From an uncultured Eubacterium sp. (GTDB taxonomy: Bacteria; Bacillota; Clostridia; Lachnospirales; Lachnospiraceae), in NCBI GenBank assembly GCA_949959185.1, contig CATLIX010000035.1, positions 1 through 36,784 on the forward strand: a stretch of DNA of 36,784 nucleotides. The letters run 5' to 3'. A model generated the notes under the pieces. The model was not told the origin of the DNA. It made no database searches and worked only from the letters and a program-made list of their open reading frames with translations. Shown one piece after another: positions 16,149 to 24,099 of this stretch (positions within the stretch are counted from its first letter, which is position 1; each line of letters starts with the position of its first letter). The position numbers and the translations under genes were made by a program.

Positions 16149-18716
16149 ATGGCGGTATTACAACAGGTCCACAGTGGTACAATGGAAGAACGTCCATCTA
16201 AACGGGAAATCCTGCATGGAAAACTGGCCGGAAAACTGGCAGCGGAAGGCATGGTTCTTCTGAAAAATGAAGGGGTTCTTCCCCTTAAAACTTCTGCGCC
16301 CGCAGGGTTGTTTGGCGGAGGCGCAGTCAGAACGGTGAAAGGCGGAACTGGTTCCGGGGACGTGAACAACCGGGAAAATATTTCTGTTTACCGGGGACTG
16401 AAAGAGGCAGGGGTTCCCATCACCAGTGAAGAATGGCTGATAGATTACGAGAAGCGTTATGAGGATGCCAGGAATGTATGGAAGGAAAAGGTGCTAAAGG
16501 ACGCCGAAAAGATGGAAAATCCTTTTGACGCCTATGCCCTGAATCCATTTTCCATGCCGGAGGGCCGCAGTATTTCAGAAGAAGATGTGAAAGGCGCTTT
16601 GACGGCGCTGTATGTAATCAGCCGCATTTCCGGCGAAGGGAAAGACCGCAGCAGAACAGAAGGGGATTATTATTTAAGCAGACAGGAGCGGGAGGATATT
16701 CTGTTTCTGAACCGTCAGAACATGCCCATTGTGCTGATTCTGAATGTGGGAGCACCAGTGGAACTGACGGATATACTACAGGAGGCAGAGAATATAAAAG
16801 GGATTCTGCTTATTTCCCTGCCGGGACAGGAGGGAGGACACGCGGCGGCCAACGTGTTGCTTGGAAAATCTGTACCTGGAGGAAGGCTGACAGCTACCTG
16901 GGCAAAGCGCTATGAAGATTATCCTTCGGCGGAGGAGTTTGGAGCCCTGAACGGAAATCTGGAAACAGAGGAATACCGGGAAGGAATTTATGTGGGATAC
17001 CGGTATTTCAGCAGTTTTGGTGTACAGCCCCTGTTTCCCTTTGGCTACGGACTTTCCTATACGGACTTTTCCGTGGATTTTGACAGACTGGAAATTACGG
17101 AAACAGGCGCGGAGCTTATCGTTACTGTGAAAAATATCGGGAAAATTTATGCAAGCCGGGAAGTTGTACAGGTCTATGTAACATTACCTCAGAAAGAGAT
17201 GGAAGAAGCAGAGTGTTCTGCGGCTGATGAGGAAAGGATAGGGCTGTCGTACCTGTTTGGGCCTCAGGGGAAAGAATGCTACCGGCTGGCCGGATTTGCC
17301 AGGACGGGATTACTGCAGCCGGGGGAATCCCAACAGCTCAGAGTTGTCACAGACCAGAAACAGATGGCTGGTTTTTCAGAAGAACAGCAGGCCTGGATAG
17401 TGGAGAAAGGTTCTTATGGGTTGTGGCTGGGAAAACATGCAGAATCTCTGGAACCGGCGGCAATTCTTACAGTACCGGAGTCTGTGGTGCTGGAGCGTAC
17501 GGAAAGAATACGTCCGGCACAAAAAGTTCTGGAAGAATTTGCCGAACCGAAATCTGTGAAGGAGAATGTCTCAAAATGGTTGAAAATGGCAAAAAAGCAG
17601 AAGACGCCAGAATTTCTGTTCCATCCCCGCGGGGAGCAGAACCGGGAAACGAAATATTCCGTGACTCCGATGCCCGGCGGGCAGGGAGGAAGTAAGGAAG
17701 AGCTGAAAGGAAAGGAGCAGGAACTGTCCGTTGAGGAGTTGATTCCTCTTTTATATGGAAATGTTGTAAAGGGAGCCAGTACTCTGGGCTCATCGGGCGT
17801 CCGGGTGCCGGGTTCAGCCGGGGAGACCACGGAAACGCTGGAACATAAATATGGTGTACGTTCGCTGATTATGGCGGATGGGCCGGCGGGGCTGCGCTTG
17901 CGCCAGAGCTATCAGGTGGACCGGAAATCAGACTCTGTGTATGGGGTGGGAGTTCTGGGCTCTCTGGAGAACGGTTTTCTGGAGGAAATGGAATTTCATG
18001 AGGATGCGGACACCTATTATCAGTATTGTACGGCTTTTCCCGTGGGGACAGCGCTGGCCCAGACCTGGGACGTGGATTTAATGAGAGAATTTGGCAGAGC
18101 TGTGGCTCTGGAGATGGAAGAGTTTTATGTGGATCTGTGGCTTGCGCCTGGGATGAATATTCAGCGGAATCCGTTGTGTGGAAGGAATTTTGAATACTAT
18201 TCGGAGGACCCTTTCCTGTCCGGAAAAATGGCGGCGGCAGTTGTTTCCGGTGTGCAGGCAGATGGAAATTGCGGTGTTACGGTGAAGCATTTTGCCTGCA
18301 ATAATCAGGAAGATAACCGGATGAGTGTAAATGTCTGTATTTCCCCGCGGGCCTTACGGGAAATTTATCTTCGTGGGTTTGAAATTGCAGTCAGGGAAAG
18401 CCGGCCCGTTGCTGTTATGTCCTCCTATAATCGTATCAATGGCTTTCATGCAGCTAATTTTGGAGATATCTGTACAGGAGTCCTGCGGAAAGAATGGGGA
18501 TTTGAAGGTGTGGTAATGTCTGACTGGAATACAACAGTTCCGGCGGACGGAAGCATTTCCTGGAAATGCGCCGTTGCCGGAAATGATATTATTATGCCGG
18601 GAAATCCCCAGGATGATGAGAATATCCGGCAGGCCTGTGAGAGAGGAGAACTGTCAGAAGAAGCAATCCGAACCTGTGGGAGACGGGTGCTTGCCATGAT
18701 CCGGAAACTGACATAA
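16149..18716 (+). CDS. Circularly permuted GH3 beta-glucosidase
   Basis: 855-aa cytoplasmic enzyme with no signal peptide. The domain order is swapped relative to common GH3 enzymes. The (alpha/beta) sandwich comes first (about 25-300, with AEGMVLLKNEGVLPL and GGTGSGDVNN), then a fibronectin III-like domain (about 305-450), a linker, and last the TIM barrel (about 555-855, with KHFACNNQE, GRNFEYYSEDP and VMSDW). Asp792 in SDW is the retaining nucleophile. Ruminococcal and Butyrivibrio beta-glucosidases share this permuted layout. It should release glucose from the non-reducing end of imported beta-glucosides, complementing the GH94 enzymes. AAAGGAG precedes the ATG. Linkage preference is unknown. 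Confidence 0.9.
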   Translation: MAVLQQVHSGTMEERPSKREILHGKLAGKLAAEGMVLLKNEGVLPLKTSAPAGLFGGGAVRTVKGGTGSGDVNNRENISVYRGLKEAGVPITSEEWLIDYEKRYEDARNVWKEKVLKDAEKMENPFDAYALNPFSMPEGRSISEEDVKGALTALYVISRISGEGKDRSRTEGDYYLSRQEREDILFLNRQNMPIVLILNVGAPVELTDILQEAENIKGILLISLPGQEGGHAAANVLLGKSVPGGRLTATWAKRYEDYPSAEEFGALNGNLETEEYREGIYVGYRYFSSFGVQPLFPFGYGLSYTDFSVDFDRLEITETGAELIVTVKNIGKIYASREVVQVYVTLPQKEMEEAECSAADEERIGLSYLFGPQGKECYRLAGFARTGLLQPGESQQLRVVTDQKQMAGFSEEQQAWIVEKGSYGLWLGKHAESLEPAAILTVPESVVLERTERIRPAQKVLEEFAEPKSVKENVSKWLKMAKKQKTPEFLFHPRGEQNRETKYSVTPMPGGQGGSKEELKGKEQELSVEELIPLLYGNVVKGASTLGSSGVRVPGSAGETTETLEHKYGVRSLIMADGPAGLRLRQSYQVDRKSDSVYGVGVLGSLENGFLEEMEFHEDADTYYQYCTAFPVGTALAQTWDVDLMREFGRAVALEMEEFYVDLWLAPGMNIQRNPLCGRNFEYYSEDPFLSGKMAAAVVSGVQADGNCGVTVKHFACNNQEDNRMSVNVCISPRALREIYLRGFEIAVRESRPVAVMSSYNRINGFHAANFGDICTGVLRKEWGFEGVVMSDWNTTVPADGSISWKCAVAGNDIIMPGNPQDDENIRQACERGELSEEAIRTCGRRVLAMIRKLT

Positions 18717-18724
18717 AGCCTCCG

Positions 18725-18748
18725 GACATAAATCAGATGTCGTTTTTT
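18725..18748 (+). terminator. Weak candidate terminator after the GH3 gene
   Basis: GACAT (18725-18729) and ATGTC (18737-18741) can pair across 7 bases and are followed by G and six T residues. It lies 9 bases after the GH3 stop and overlaps the end of the convergent acetyltransferase gene. The stem is short, so this is tentative. Confidence 0.35.
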
Positions 18749-19320
18749 CTTATAATACGGCAAGGATTTCCGCAGGCGATGGTATTGTCCGGAAAATCTC
18801 TGGTGACAACGCTTCCGGCTCCTATGACAACATTATTGCCGATGGTTACGCCCGGCATAAGGATGGCGCCGCCTCCCAGCCATACATTATCTCCGATGAC
18901 AACAGGGGCAGTCTGTGTTTTACAGAATTCAAAAGAACCGTCTTCCCTGGCGGGTCCGAACCGGTTCGCTGCATTTGTGGGATGGAAGGCGGTATAAATC
19001 TGGACATTGGGCGCTATCAGCGCGTTATTTCCGATGATAATTTTATTATCGTCCAGAAACGTACAGTTCATATTTACTTCGCAGTTATTTCCAAAATAAA
19101 TATTATTGCCGTAATCCACATAAAAGGGCGGGGTAATCCACAGATTTTTACCCCGTCCGCCCAGCAATTCATTCAGAATCCGTTCTTTTTCCTCGGAATC
19201 TGCAGAATCCGTTTGATTGTAATTCCTGATTAAATCTTTTGCTTTATGCCATTGGGTCAGCAGCTCTGTGTCTCCGCAGTCATAGAGCTGGCCTGCCAGC
19301 ATTTTTTCCCGTTCTGTCAT
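18733..19320 (-). CDS. Maltose/galactoside O-acetyltransferase family protein (hexapeptide repeat)
   Basis: 195-aa cytoplasmic acetyl-CoA-dependent acetyltransferase. The start is the ATG at 19320 behind AAAGGAAA; the frame stays open to 19443, but that extension overlaps the promoter. MTEREKMLAGQLYDCGDTEL is the standard N-terminal helix of Maa/LacA proteins. The left-handed beta helix follows, with hexapeptide turns (GNNIYFGNNCEVN, APVVIGDNVWLGGGAILMPGVTIG) and ends VVTRDFPDNTIACGNPCRIIR. The catalytic His sits in AFHPTN. These enzymes acetylate the 6-OH of glucosides or galactosides, perhaps detoxifying unusable sugars. It may act alongside the neighbouring glucoside locus, but it is a separate, convergent transcription unit. 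Confidence 0.9.
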   Translation of the reverse strand: MTEREKMLAGQLYDCGDTELLTQWHKAKDLIRNYNQTDSADSEEKERILNELLGGRGKNLWITPPFYVDYGNNIYFGNNCEVNMNCTFLDDNKIIIGNNALIAPNVQIYTAFHPTNAANRFGPAREDGSFEFCKTQTAPVVIGDNVWLGGGAILMPGVTIGNNVVIGAGSVVTRDFPDNTIACGNPCRIIRKNDI

Positions 19321-19344
19321 AGTCTGGTTTCCTTTCGTAATCTG

Positions 19345-19386
19345 AATTGATAAATCAATTATACGGTAAAATTCTCTCCATGTCAC
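19345..19386 (-). promoter_or_regulatory. Promoter of the acetyltransferase gene with an inverted repeat over the start site
   Basis: On the minus strand GTGACA (19381-19386), a 17-base spacer and TATAAT (19358-19363). Just downstream, AATTGA-TAAA-TCAATT (19345-19360) is a perfect 6-bp inverted repeat overlapping the -10 box and predicted start site, a likely repressor operator. Which protein binds it is unknown. Confidence 0.65.
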
Positions 19387-19436
19387 CCTTTTTCGCCGGA
19401 ACCGGGGCTTAAAACAGCAGCCTGTGTAAATCCAGG

Positions 19437-19465
19437 TTGACAAAAAGACAAATATTTTGTATGAT
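19437..19465 (+). promoter_or_regulatory. Strong promoter of the aldolase-like gene
   Basis: TTGACA (19437-19442), a 17-base spacer and TATGAT (19460-19465), close to the housekeeping sigma consensus, 54 bases before the ATG. Confidence 0.75.
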
Positions 19466-19519
19466 AAAGGAACTTTAACGGTTTAAAGTGCGAAAAGACA
19501 GATTACGGAGGGATAAGAA

Positions 19520-20506
19520 ATGAGTGCGGAACAGTGTAATAAGAGAACATTAATGGATTATTGTCCCGATATCAAGGTTGTGGATTGTACGCTGAGAGAC
19601 GGCGGACTTGTAAATAATTTTGCTTTTACGGATGAGTTTGTCCATGATTTGTATGAAGCGAATGTAAAAGCCGGTGTTGATTATATGGAATTTGGTTATA
19701 AAGCCTCCAGAGAACTGTTTGATCCAAAGGCCTTTGGAAAATGGAAGTTCTGTGAAGAAAAAGACATCCGGGCTGTTGTGGGGGATAATCGGTCGCCTTT
19801 GAAAATTTCTGTGATGGCGGATGTGGGACGCTGTAATTACAAAAGGGATATTCTGCCGAAAAAGGACAGTGTCATTGACATGGTGCGGGTGGCCACTTAT
19901 ATCCATCAGATACCCACAGCCGTTGAAATGATTGAACATCTGAAAAAGAAAGGGTATGAAGTTTGTGTAAACATTATGGCGGTTTCCAAAGTAAATACCG
20001 ATGACCTGGACGCAGGCCTGGAGCTTCTTGCAAGAAGCTCGGTGGACACCATTTACCTGGTGGACAGCTTCGGGTTCTTCTATCCGGAGCAGATTACAAA
20101 GCTGTCTCAGAAATACGTGGAGATTGCGGAAGCTAACGGAAAAAATGTGGGAATCCATGCCCACAACAATCAGCAGCTTGCCTTTGCCAATACCATTGAA
20201 GCATGCCGTATGGGAGTCAGCCTGCTGGATGCCACAGTCAGCGGCATGGGACGGGGAGCCGGAAACTGCTTTATGGAGTCGCTGCTCAGTTTCCTGAAAA
20301 ATCCCAAATATGATGAAATTCCCATCATCCGCTTTGTGGAAAAACATATGCTGAAATTAAAGGCAGAAGGCGTGGTATGGGGATATGATATTCCCTATCT
20401 TGTAACAGGTATTCTGAACAGCCATCCTTCCACAGCCATTAAATTTATCAGAGAACAGAGAAGCGATTACTGTAATTTCATGCAGGAACTGCTGGATCTG
20501 GAGTAA
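19520..20506 (+). CDS. DRE-TIM aldolase/lyase family protein (4-hydroxy-2-oxovalerate aldolase / HMG-CoA lyase-like)
   Basis: 328-aa cytoplasmic TIM-barrel protein. VDCTLRDGG (21-29) supplies the metal-binding Asp22 and the catalytic Arg26 of DRE-TIM metalloenzymes. GIHAHNNQQLAFAN (211-224) supplies the two metal-ligand His (213, 215). GMGRGAGN is the conserved glycine loop near the end of the barrel. This set fits a divalent-metal-dependent C-C bond aldolase or lyase. It lacks the C-terminal domain of 2-isopropylmalate or citramalate synthase, so a synthase role is unlikely. The substrate is unknown. It is a single-gene unit with its own strong promoter and terminator, and GGAGGG precedes the ATG. 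Confidence 0.85.
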   Translation: MSAEQCNKRTLMDYCPDIKVVDCTLRDGGLVNNFAFTDEFVHDLYEANVKAGVDYMEFGYKASRELFDPKAFGKWKFCEEKDIRAVVGDNRSPLKISVMADVGRCNYKRDILPKKDSVIDMVRVATYIHQIPTAVEMIEHLKKKGYEVCVNIMAVSKVNTDDLDAGLELLARSSVDTIYLVDSFGFFYPEQITKLSQKYVEIAEANGKNVGIHAHNNQQLAFANTIEACRMGVSLLDATVSGMGRGAGNCFMESLLSFLKNPKYDEIPIIRFVEKHMLKLKAEGVVWGYDIPYLVTGILNSHPSTAIKFIREQRSDYCNFMQELLDLE

Positions 20507-20517
20507 GCGGCAGCCGG

Positions 20518-20544
20518 AGAATCCTGCATTGCAGGATTCTTTTT
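20518..20544 (+). terminator. Intrinsic terminator of the aldolase-like gene
   Basis: AGAATCCTGCA and TGCAGGATTCT form a near-perfect stem with a minimal loop, followed by a run of five T (20540-20544), 12 bases after the stop. This is a textbook intrinsic terminator. Confidence 0.9.
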
Positions 20545-20656
20545 CTGTCGGTGTGATACGGACCGGAAGACAATTTCTGTGATGCAGGAAAGTTCATGTC
20601 AGTTTTGAAAAAAGTGCTGGTATTTTTATAAGAAGTGTGCTATACTTTTAAAATGA

Positions 20657-20685
20657 TTGTAAGTTAGGGAATCAGGCTTTATAAT
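20657..20685 (+). promoter_or_regulatory. Promoter of tig
   Basis: TTGTAA (20657-20662), a 17-base spacer and perfect TATAAT (20680-20685), giving a leader of about 43 bases before the trigger factor ATG. A second possible promoter, TTGAAA at 20605-20610 with TATAAG at 20627-20632, lies upstream. I saw no CtsR- or CIRCE-type heat-shock operator here. Confidence 0.65.
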
Positions 20686-20734
20686 AGTAAAAGTTATAAG
20701 GATTACCACATATATTAAGGAGGAAATCGTAGCA

Positions 20735-22027
20735 ATGAGCGTACAGGTAGAAAACTTGGAGAAAAATATGGCAAAACTCACCATTGAGGTTCCGGCAGAA
20801 GAATTGGAAAAAGCAATTCAGAATGCATATATGAAGCAGAAAAGCAGAATCAGCCTTCCGGGTTTCCGTAAAGGAAAAGTGCCAAGACATATGATTGAGA
20901 AAATGTATGGCCCGGAAATTTTTTATGAGGATGCTGTCAATGAGCTTGTTTCTCAGGAATATCCCAAAGCGGCTGACGAGTCCGGACTGGAGATTGTTTC
21001 CCGGCCGGAGATTGGTGTGGAACAGATTGAAAAGGGAAAGAGTTTCATATTTACTGCAGAAGTTGCTGTGAAGCCGGAGGTGACTCTGGGCAAATATCTG
21101 GGCGTTCCGGTGAAGAAGACGGATGTGGCTGTAACAGAAGAAGAGACAGACGCTGAAATAGAGAAAGAGCGTGAGAGCAATGCCAGAATGATTACCGTGG
21201 AAGACCGGGCAGTGGCTGACGGAGATACGGCGGTGATTGACTATGAAGGCTTTATGGATGGAGAAACATTTGAAGGAGGAAAGGGTGAGAACCATTCTCT
21301 GGTTATCGGTTCCCATACCTTTATTGATAATTTTGAAGAACAGTTAATTGGAAAAAATACCGGTGATGAGCTGGAAGTCCATGTAACATTCCCGGAAGAA
21401 TATCATGCACCGGAGCTGGCAGGCAAACCTGCAGTATTCCAGGTGAAAATCAATGAGATTAAGACCAAAGAGCTTCCGGAGCTGGACGATGAATTTGCAC
21501 AGGACGTTTCGGAATTTGACACCCTTGCAGAATACAGAGAAAGCGTTGTGAAGAAACTGACAGAGCGCAAAGAGAACGAAGCAAGACATGCAAAAGAGGA
21601 AGAAGCAATTCAGAAGATTATCGAAGATTCTCAGATGGAGATTCCCGATGCAATGGTTGATACCCAGACCCGTTCCATGGTGGATGATTTTGCTAACAGA
21701 ATGGCACAGCAGGGACTGGGAATGGAGCAGTATCTGCAGTTCACAGGCTCTACCGTTGAGCAGCTGATGGAGCAGATGAAGCCGGATGCGCTGAAGCGGA
21801 TTCAGTCAGGCCTTGTACTGGAAGCCATCGCGGAGGCGGAGCATATCGAAGTGTCCGACGAAGATGTGGAGGCCGAGATTGAGAATATGGCCGAAATGTA
21901 CGGCATGGAAGCTGACAAGCTGAAAGAAATTATCGGCGACAATGAGAAAGAAAACATGAAGAAAGACCTGGCAATCCGGAAAGCAGTGGATTTGGTTGTG
22001 GAGAAAGCAGAAGAACAGGCAGAATAA
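20735..22027 (+). CDS. tig: Trigger factor, ribosome-associated chaperone and prolyl isomerase
   Basis: 430-aa protein with the full three-domain layout. The N-terminal ribosome-binding domain carries the tail loop GFRKGKVP (43-50) that docks on ribosomal protein L23. The FKBP-type prolyl isomerase domain (about 150-245) includes [16 protein letters not shown] and [28 protein letters not shown] long helical C-terminal chaperone domain follows and ends in an acidic helix. It holds nascent chains at the ribosome exit. The ATG follows AAGGAGG. It heads the tig-clpP-clpX-lon block, a conserved Firmicutes arrangement that puts folding and degradation together. Confidence 0.98.
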   Translation: MSVQVENLEKNMAKLTIEVPAEELEKAIQNAYMKQKSRISLPGFRKGKVPRHMIEKMYGPEIFYEDAVNELVSQEYPKAADESGLEIVSRPEIGVEQIEKGKSFIFTAEVAVKPEVTLGKYLGVPVKKTDVAVTEEETDAEIEKERESNARMITVEDRAVADGDTAVIDYEGFMDGETFEGGKGENHSLVIGSHTFIDNFEEQLIGKNTGDELEVHVTFPEEYHAPELAGKPAVFQVKINEIKTKELPELDDEFAQDVSEFDTLAEYRESVVKKLTERKENEARHAKEEEAIQKIIEDSQMEIPDAMVDTQTRSMVDDFANRMAQQGLGMEQYLQFTGSTVEQLMEQMKPDALKRIQSGLVLEAIAEAEHIEVSDEDVEAEIENMAEMYGMEADKLKEIIGDNEKENMKKDLAIRKAVDLVVEKAEEQAE

Positions 22028-22077
22028 GCATAAGACATGTACCATATCTGGGGATTGGGAATAAGGAGGAATATGGA

Positions 22078-22662
22078 ATGAGTTTAGTACCTTACGTCGT
22101 TGAACAAACCAGCAGAGGAGAACGGTCCTACGATATATATTCCAGGCTGTTAAAAGACAGGATTATTTTTCTGGGAGAGGAAGTAAATGAAACCACAGCA
22201 GGACTTGTTGTGGCACAGCTTCTGTTTCTGGAATCGGAAGATCCGGGGAAAGATATTCATTTGTATATCAATTCCCCAGGAGGCGTGGTAACAGCAGGAC
22301 TTGCAATTTACGATACCATGAATTATATTAAATGCGATGTGGAGACCATCTGCATCGGACTGGCAGCAAGCATGGGTGCATTTCTTCTGGCGGGAGGAAC
22401 CAAAGGCAAGCGCTTTGCCCTTCCCAATGCGGAAATCATGATTCACCAGCCCTCCGGTGGAGCCAAAGGCCAGGCAACAGACATTCAGATTGTGGCGGAT
22501 AATATTCAGAAGACAAAACATCGTCTGAATACCATCTTATCTGAAAATACAGGGAAACCATATGAAGTGATTGCAGCAGATACGGAACGTGACAATTATA
22601 TGTCTGCGGAGGAAGCAAAAGAGTATGGCCTGATTGACGGTGTCATTACAAACAGAAAGTAA
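22078..22662 (+). CDS. clpP: ATP-dependent Clp protease proteolytic subunit
   Basis: 194-aa serine peptidase. The catalytic triad is visible as Ser98 (in GLAASMGAF), His123 (in MIHQPSGG) and Asp172 (in [11 protein letters not shown]). The short N-terminal segment [22 protein letters not shown] is the usual one with the axial-loop region, and the length matches the family. It forms a tetradecameric chamber that degrades proteins unfolded by ClpX or ClpC. AAGGAGGA precedes the ATG, 50 bases after tig. Confidence 0.98.
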   Translation: MSLVPYVVEQTSRGERSYDIYSRLLKDRIIFLGEEVNETTAGLVVAQLLFLESEDPGKDIHLYINSPGGVVTAGLAIYDTMNYIKCDVETICIGLAASMGAFLLAGGTKGKRFALPNAEIMIHQPSGGAKGQATDIQIVADNIQKTKHRLNTILSENTGKPYEVIAADTERDNYMSAEEAKEYGLIDGVITNRK

Positions 22663-22677
22663 GAAATAAAAGAACTG

Positions 22678-22708
22678 AGGGGACAGCGGGCATTTGCCAC
22701 TGTCCCTT
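22678..22708 (+). other. Hairpin between clpP and clpX
   Basis: AGGGGACAG (22678-22686) and CTGTCCCTT (22700-22708) pair with one G-U, and GGCA/TGCC can extend the stem inside. No T tract follows, so read-through to clpX is expected. It may tune the clpP:clpX ratio by RNA processing or partial attenuation. The remaining 120 bases before clpX show no gene. Confidence 0.4.
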
Positions 22709-22829
22709 AAGTGCACAGGGATTTATACAAAGGGCAGTTCCGGCTGCAGCATGTGTCCTGTGCAGCAGGCAGGGAAAGCAGCTGGCTTCCCTGTTTAATC
22801 TTGAAGAAAAGGAAGAACGGAGTGAAGAA

Positions 22830-24083
22830 ATGGCTGGGAGAATAGATGACAGGATTCGCTGCTCTTTCTGCGGAAAGACAGACGGGCAGGTCCGTAAGCT
22901 GATTGCAGGACCAAACGGAGCATATATATGTGACGAATGCGTGGATATCTGCGCGGAAATTATAGAAGAAGAACTGGAAGAAGAGGAAAACGTTGAACCG
23001 GAAGTGGAAGAAATCAATCTTTTAAAGCCGGTGGAATTAAAAGAATTCCTGGACGAATATGTAATCGGGCAGGAGGAAGCCAAGAAAGTGCTTTCTGTTG
23101 CGGTGTATAATCATTATAAACGAATTCTGGCGCCGCCCAATCTGGGTGTGGAGCTGCAGAAAAGCAATATTCTGATGCTGGGCCCCACAGGCTGCGGCAA
23201 GACGCTGCTGGCCCAGACACTGGCGAGGATTCTGAATGTGCCCTTTGCCATTGCAGACGCCACCGCACTGACGGAAGCCGGATATGTGGGAGAAGACGTG
23301 GAAAATATTCTTCTCAAAATCATTCAGGCGGCAGAATATGATATTGAGCGCGCCCAGAGAGGCATTATCTATATTGATGAAATTGATAAGATTACAAGAA
23401 AATCAGAGAATCCTTCCATTACCAGAGACGTGTCCGGCGAAGGCGTTCAGCAGGCACTTCTGAAAATACTGGAAGGAACCGTAGCAAGCGTTCCCCCTCA
23501 GGGCGGAAGGAAGCATCCCCAGCAGGAGCTGATTCAGATTGATACCACTAATATTCTGTTTATCTGCGGAGGTGCTTTTGAAGGTCTGGACAAAATTGTG
23601 GAAAACAGAATGGACCAGAAATCCATGGGATTTAATGCGGAAATTGCAGACAAAAGGGAAAAGAATCTGGGCGTTATCCTGAAACAGGCGCTGCCCCAGG
23701 ATTTTGTAAAATTCGGCCTGATTCCGGAATTTGTGGGACGTGTGCCGGTGACGGTTTCCCTGGAAGCTCTGGACAAAAACGCTCTGGTGCGTATCCTGAA
23801 GGAGCCCAGAAATTCACTGATTCGCCAGTATGAAGCATTGTTTGAACTGGACGGCGTTGCTCTGTCTTTTGAGGAAGATGCCATTGAAGCAATTGCGGAA
23901 AAATCCCTGAAACGAAAAACAGGCGCAAGAGGGCTGCGTGCAATCGTGGAGAAGGTGCTGATGGATCTGATGTACCGGGTGCCTTCCGACGAATCCATTA
24001 CCCACTGCCATATTACAAAAGCAGCCGTGGAGAACGAACAGGAAGTGGAGATTGCATTCGGCAGTGAGAGCAAGTCTGCCTGA
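22830..24083 (+). CDS. clpX: ClpX, AAA+ unfoldase subunit of ClpXP
   Basis: 417-aa ATPase. The N-terminal zinc-binding domain has Cys11, Cys14, Cys34 and Cys37. The AAA+ module follows with Walker A GPTGCGKT (118-125), the substrate-gripping pore loop GYVGED (151-156) and Walker B IIYIDEID (179-186). The C-terminal sensor 2 region contains [12 protein letters not shown]. It recognises tagged or damaged proteins, unfolds them and threads them into ClpP. The gene is 168 bases after clpP and 16 bases before lon, on the same strand. Confidence 0.98.
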   Translation: MAGRIDDRIRCSFCGKTDGQVRKLIAGPNGAYICDECVDICAEIIEEELEEEENVEPEVEEINLLKPVELKEFLDEYVIGQEEAKKVLSVAVYNHYKRILAPPNLGVELQKSNILMLGPTGCGKTLLAQTLARILNVPFAIADATALTEAGYVGEDVENILLKIIQAAEYDIERAQRGIIYIDEIDKITRKSENPSITRDVSGEGVQQALLKILEGTVASVPPQGGRKHPQQELIQIDTTNILFICGGAFEGLDKIVENRMDQKSMGFNAEIADKREKNLGVILKQALPQDFVKFGLIPEFVGRVPVTVSLEALDKNALVRILKEPRNSLIRQYEALFELDGVALSFEEDAIEAIAEKSLKRKTGARGLRAIVEKVLMDLMYRVPSDESITHCHITKAAVENEQEVEIAFGSESKSA

Positions 24084-24099
24084 GGAGAGATGAGATAAC

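Noticed and set aside
19550-20347. 265-codon minus-strand frame inside the aldolase-like gene
   Set aside because: Antisense to the DRE-TIM motifs; no promoter or start signal for it.
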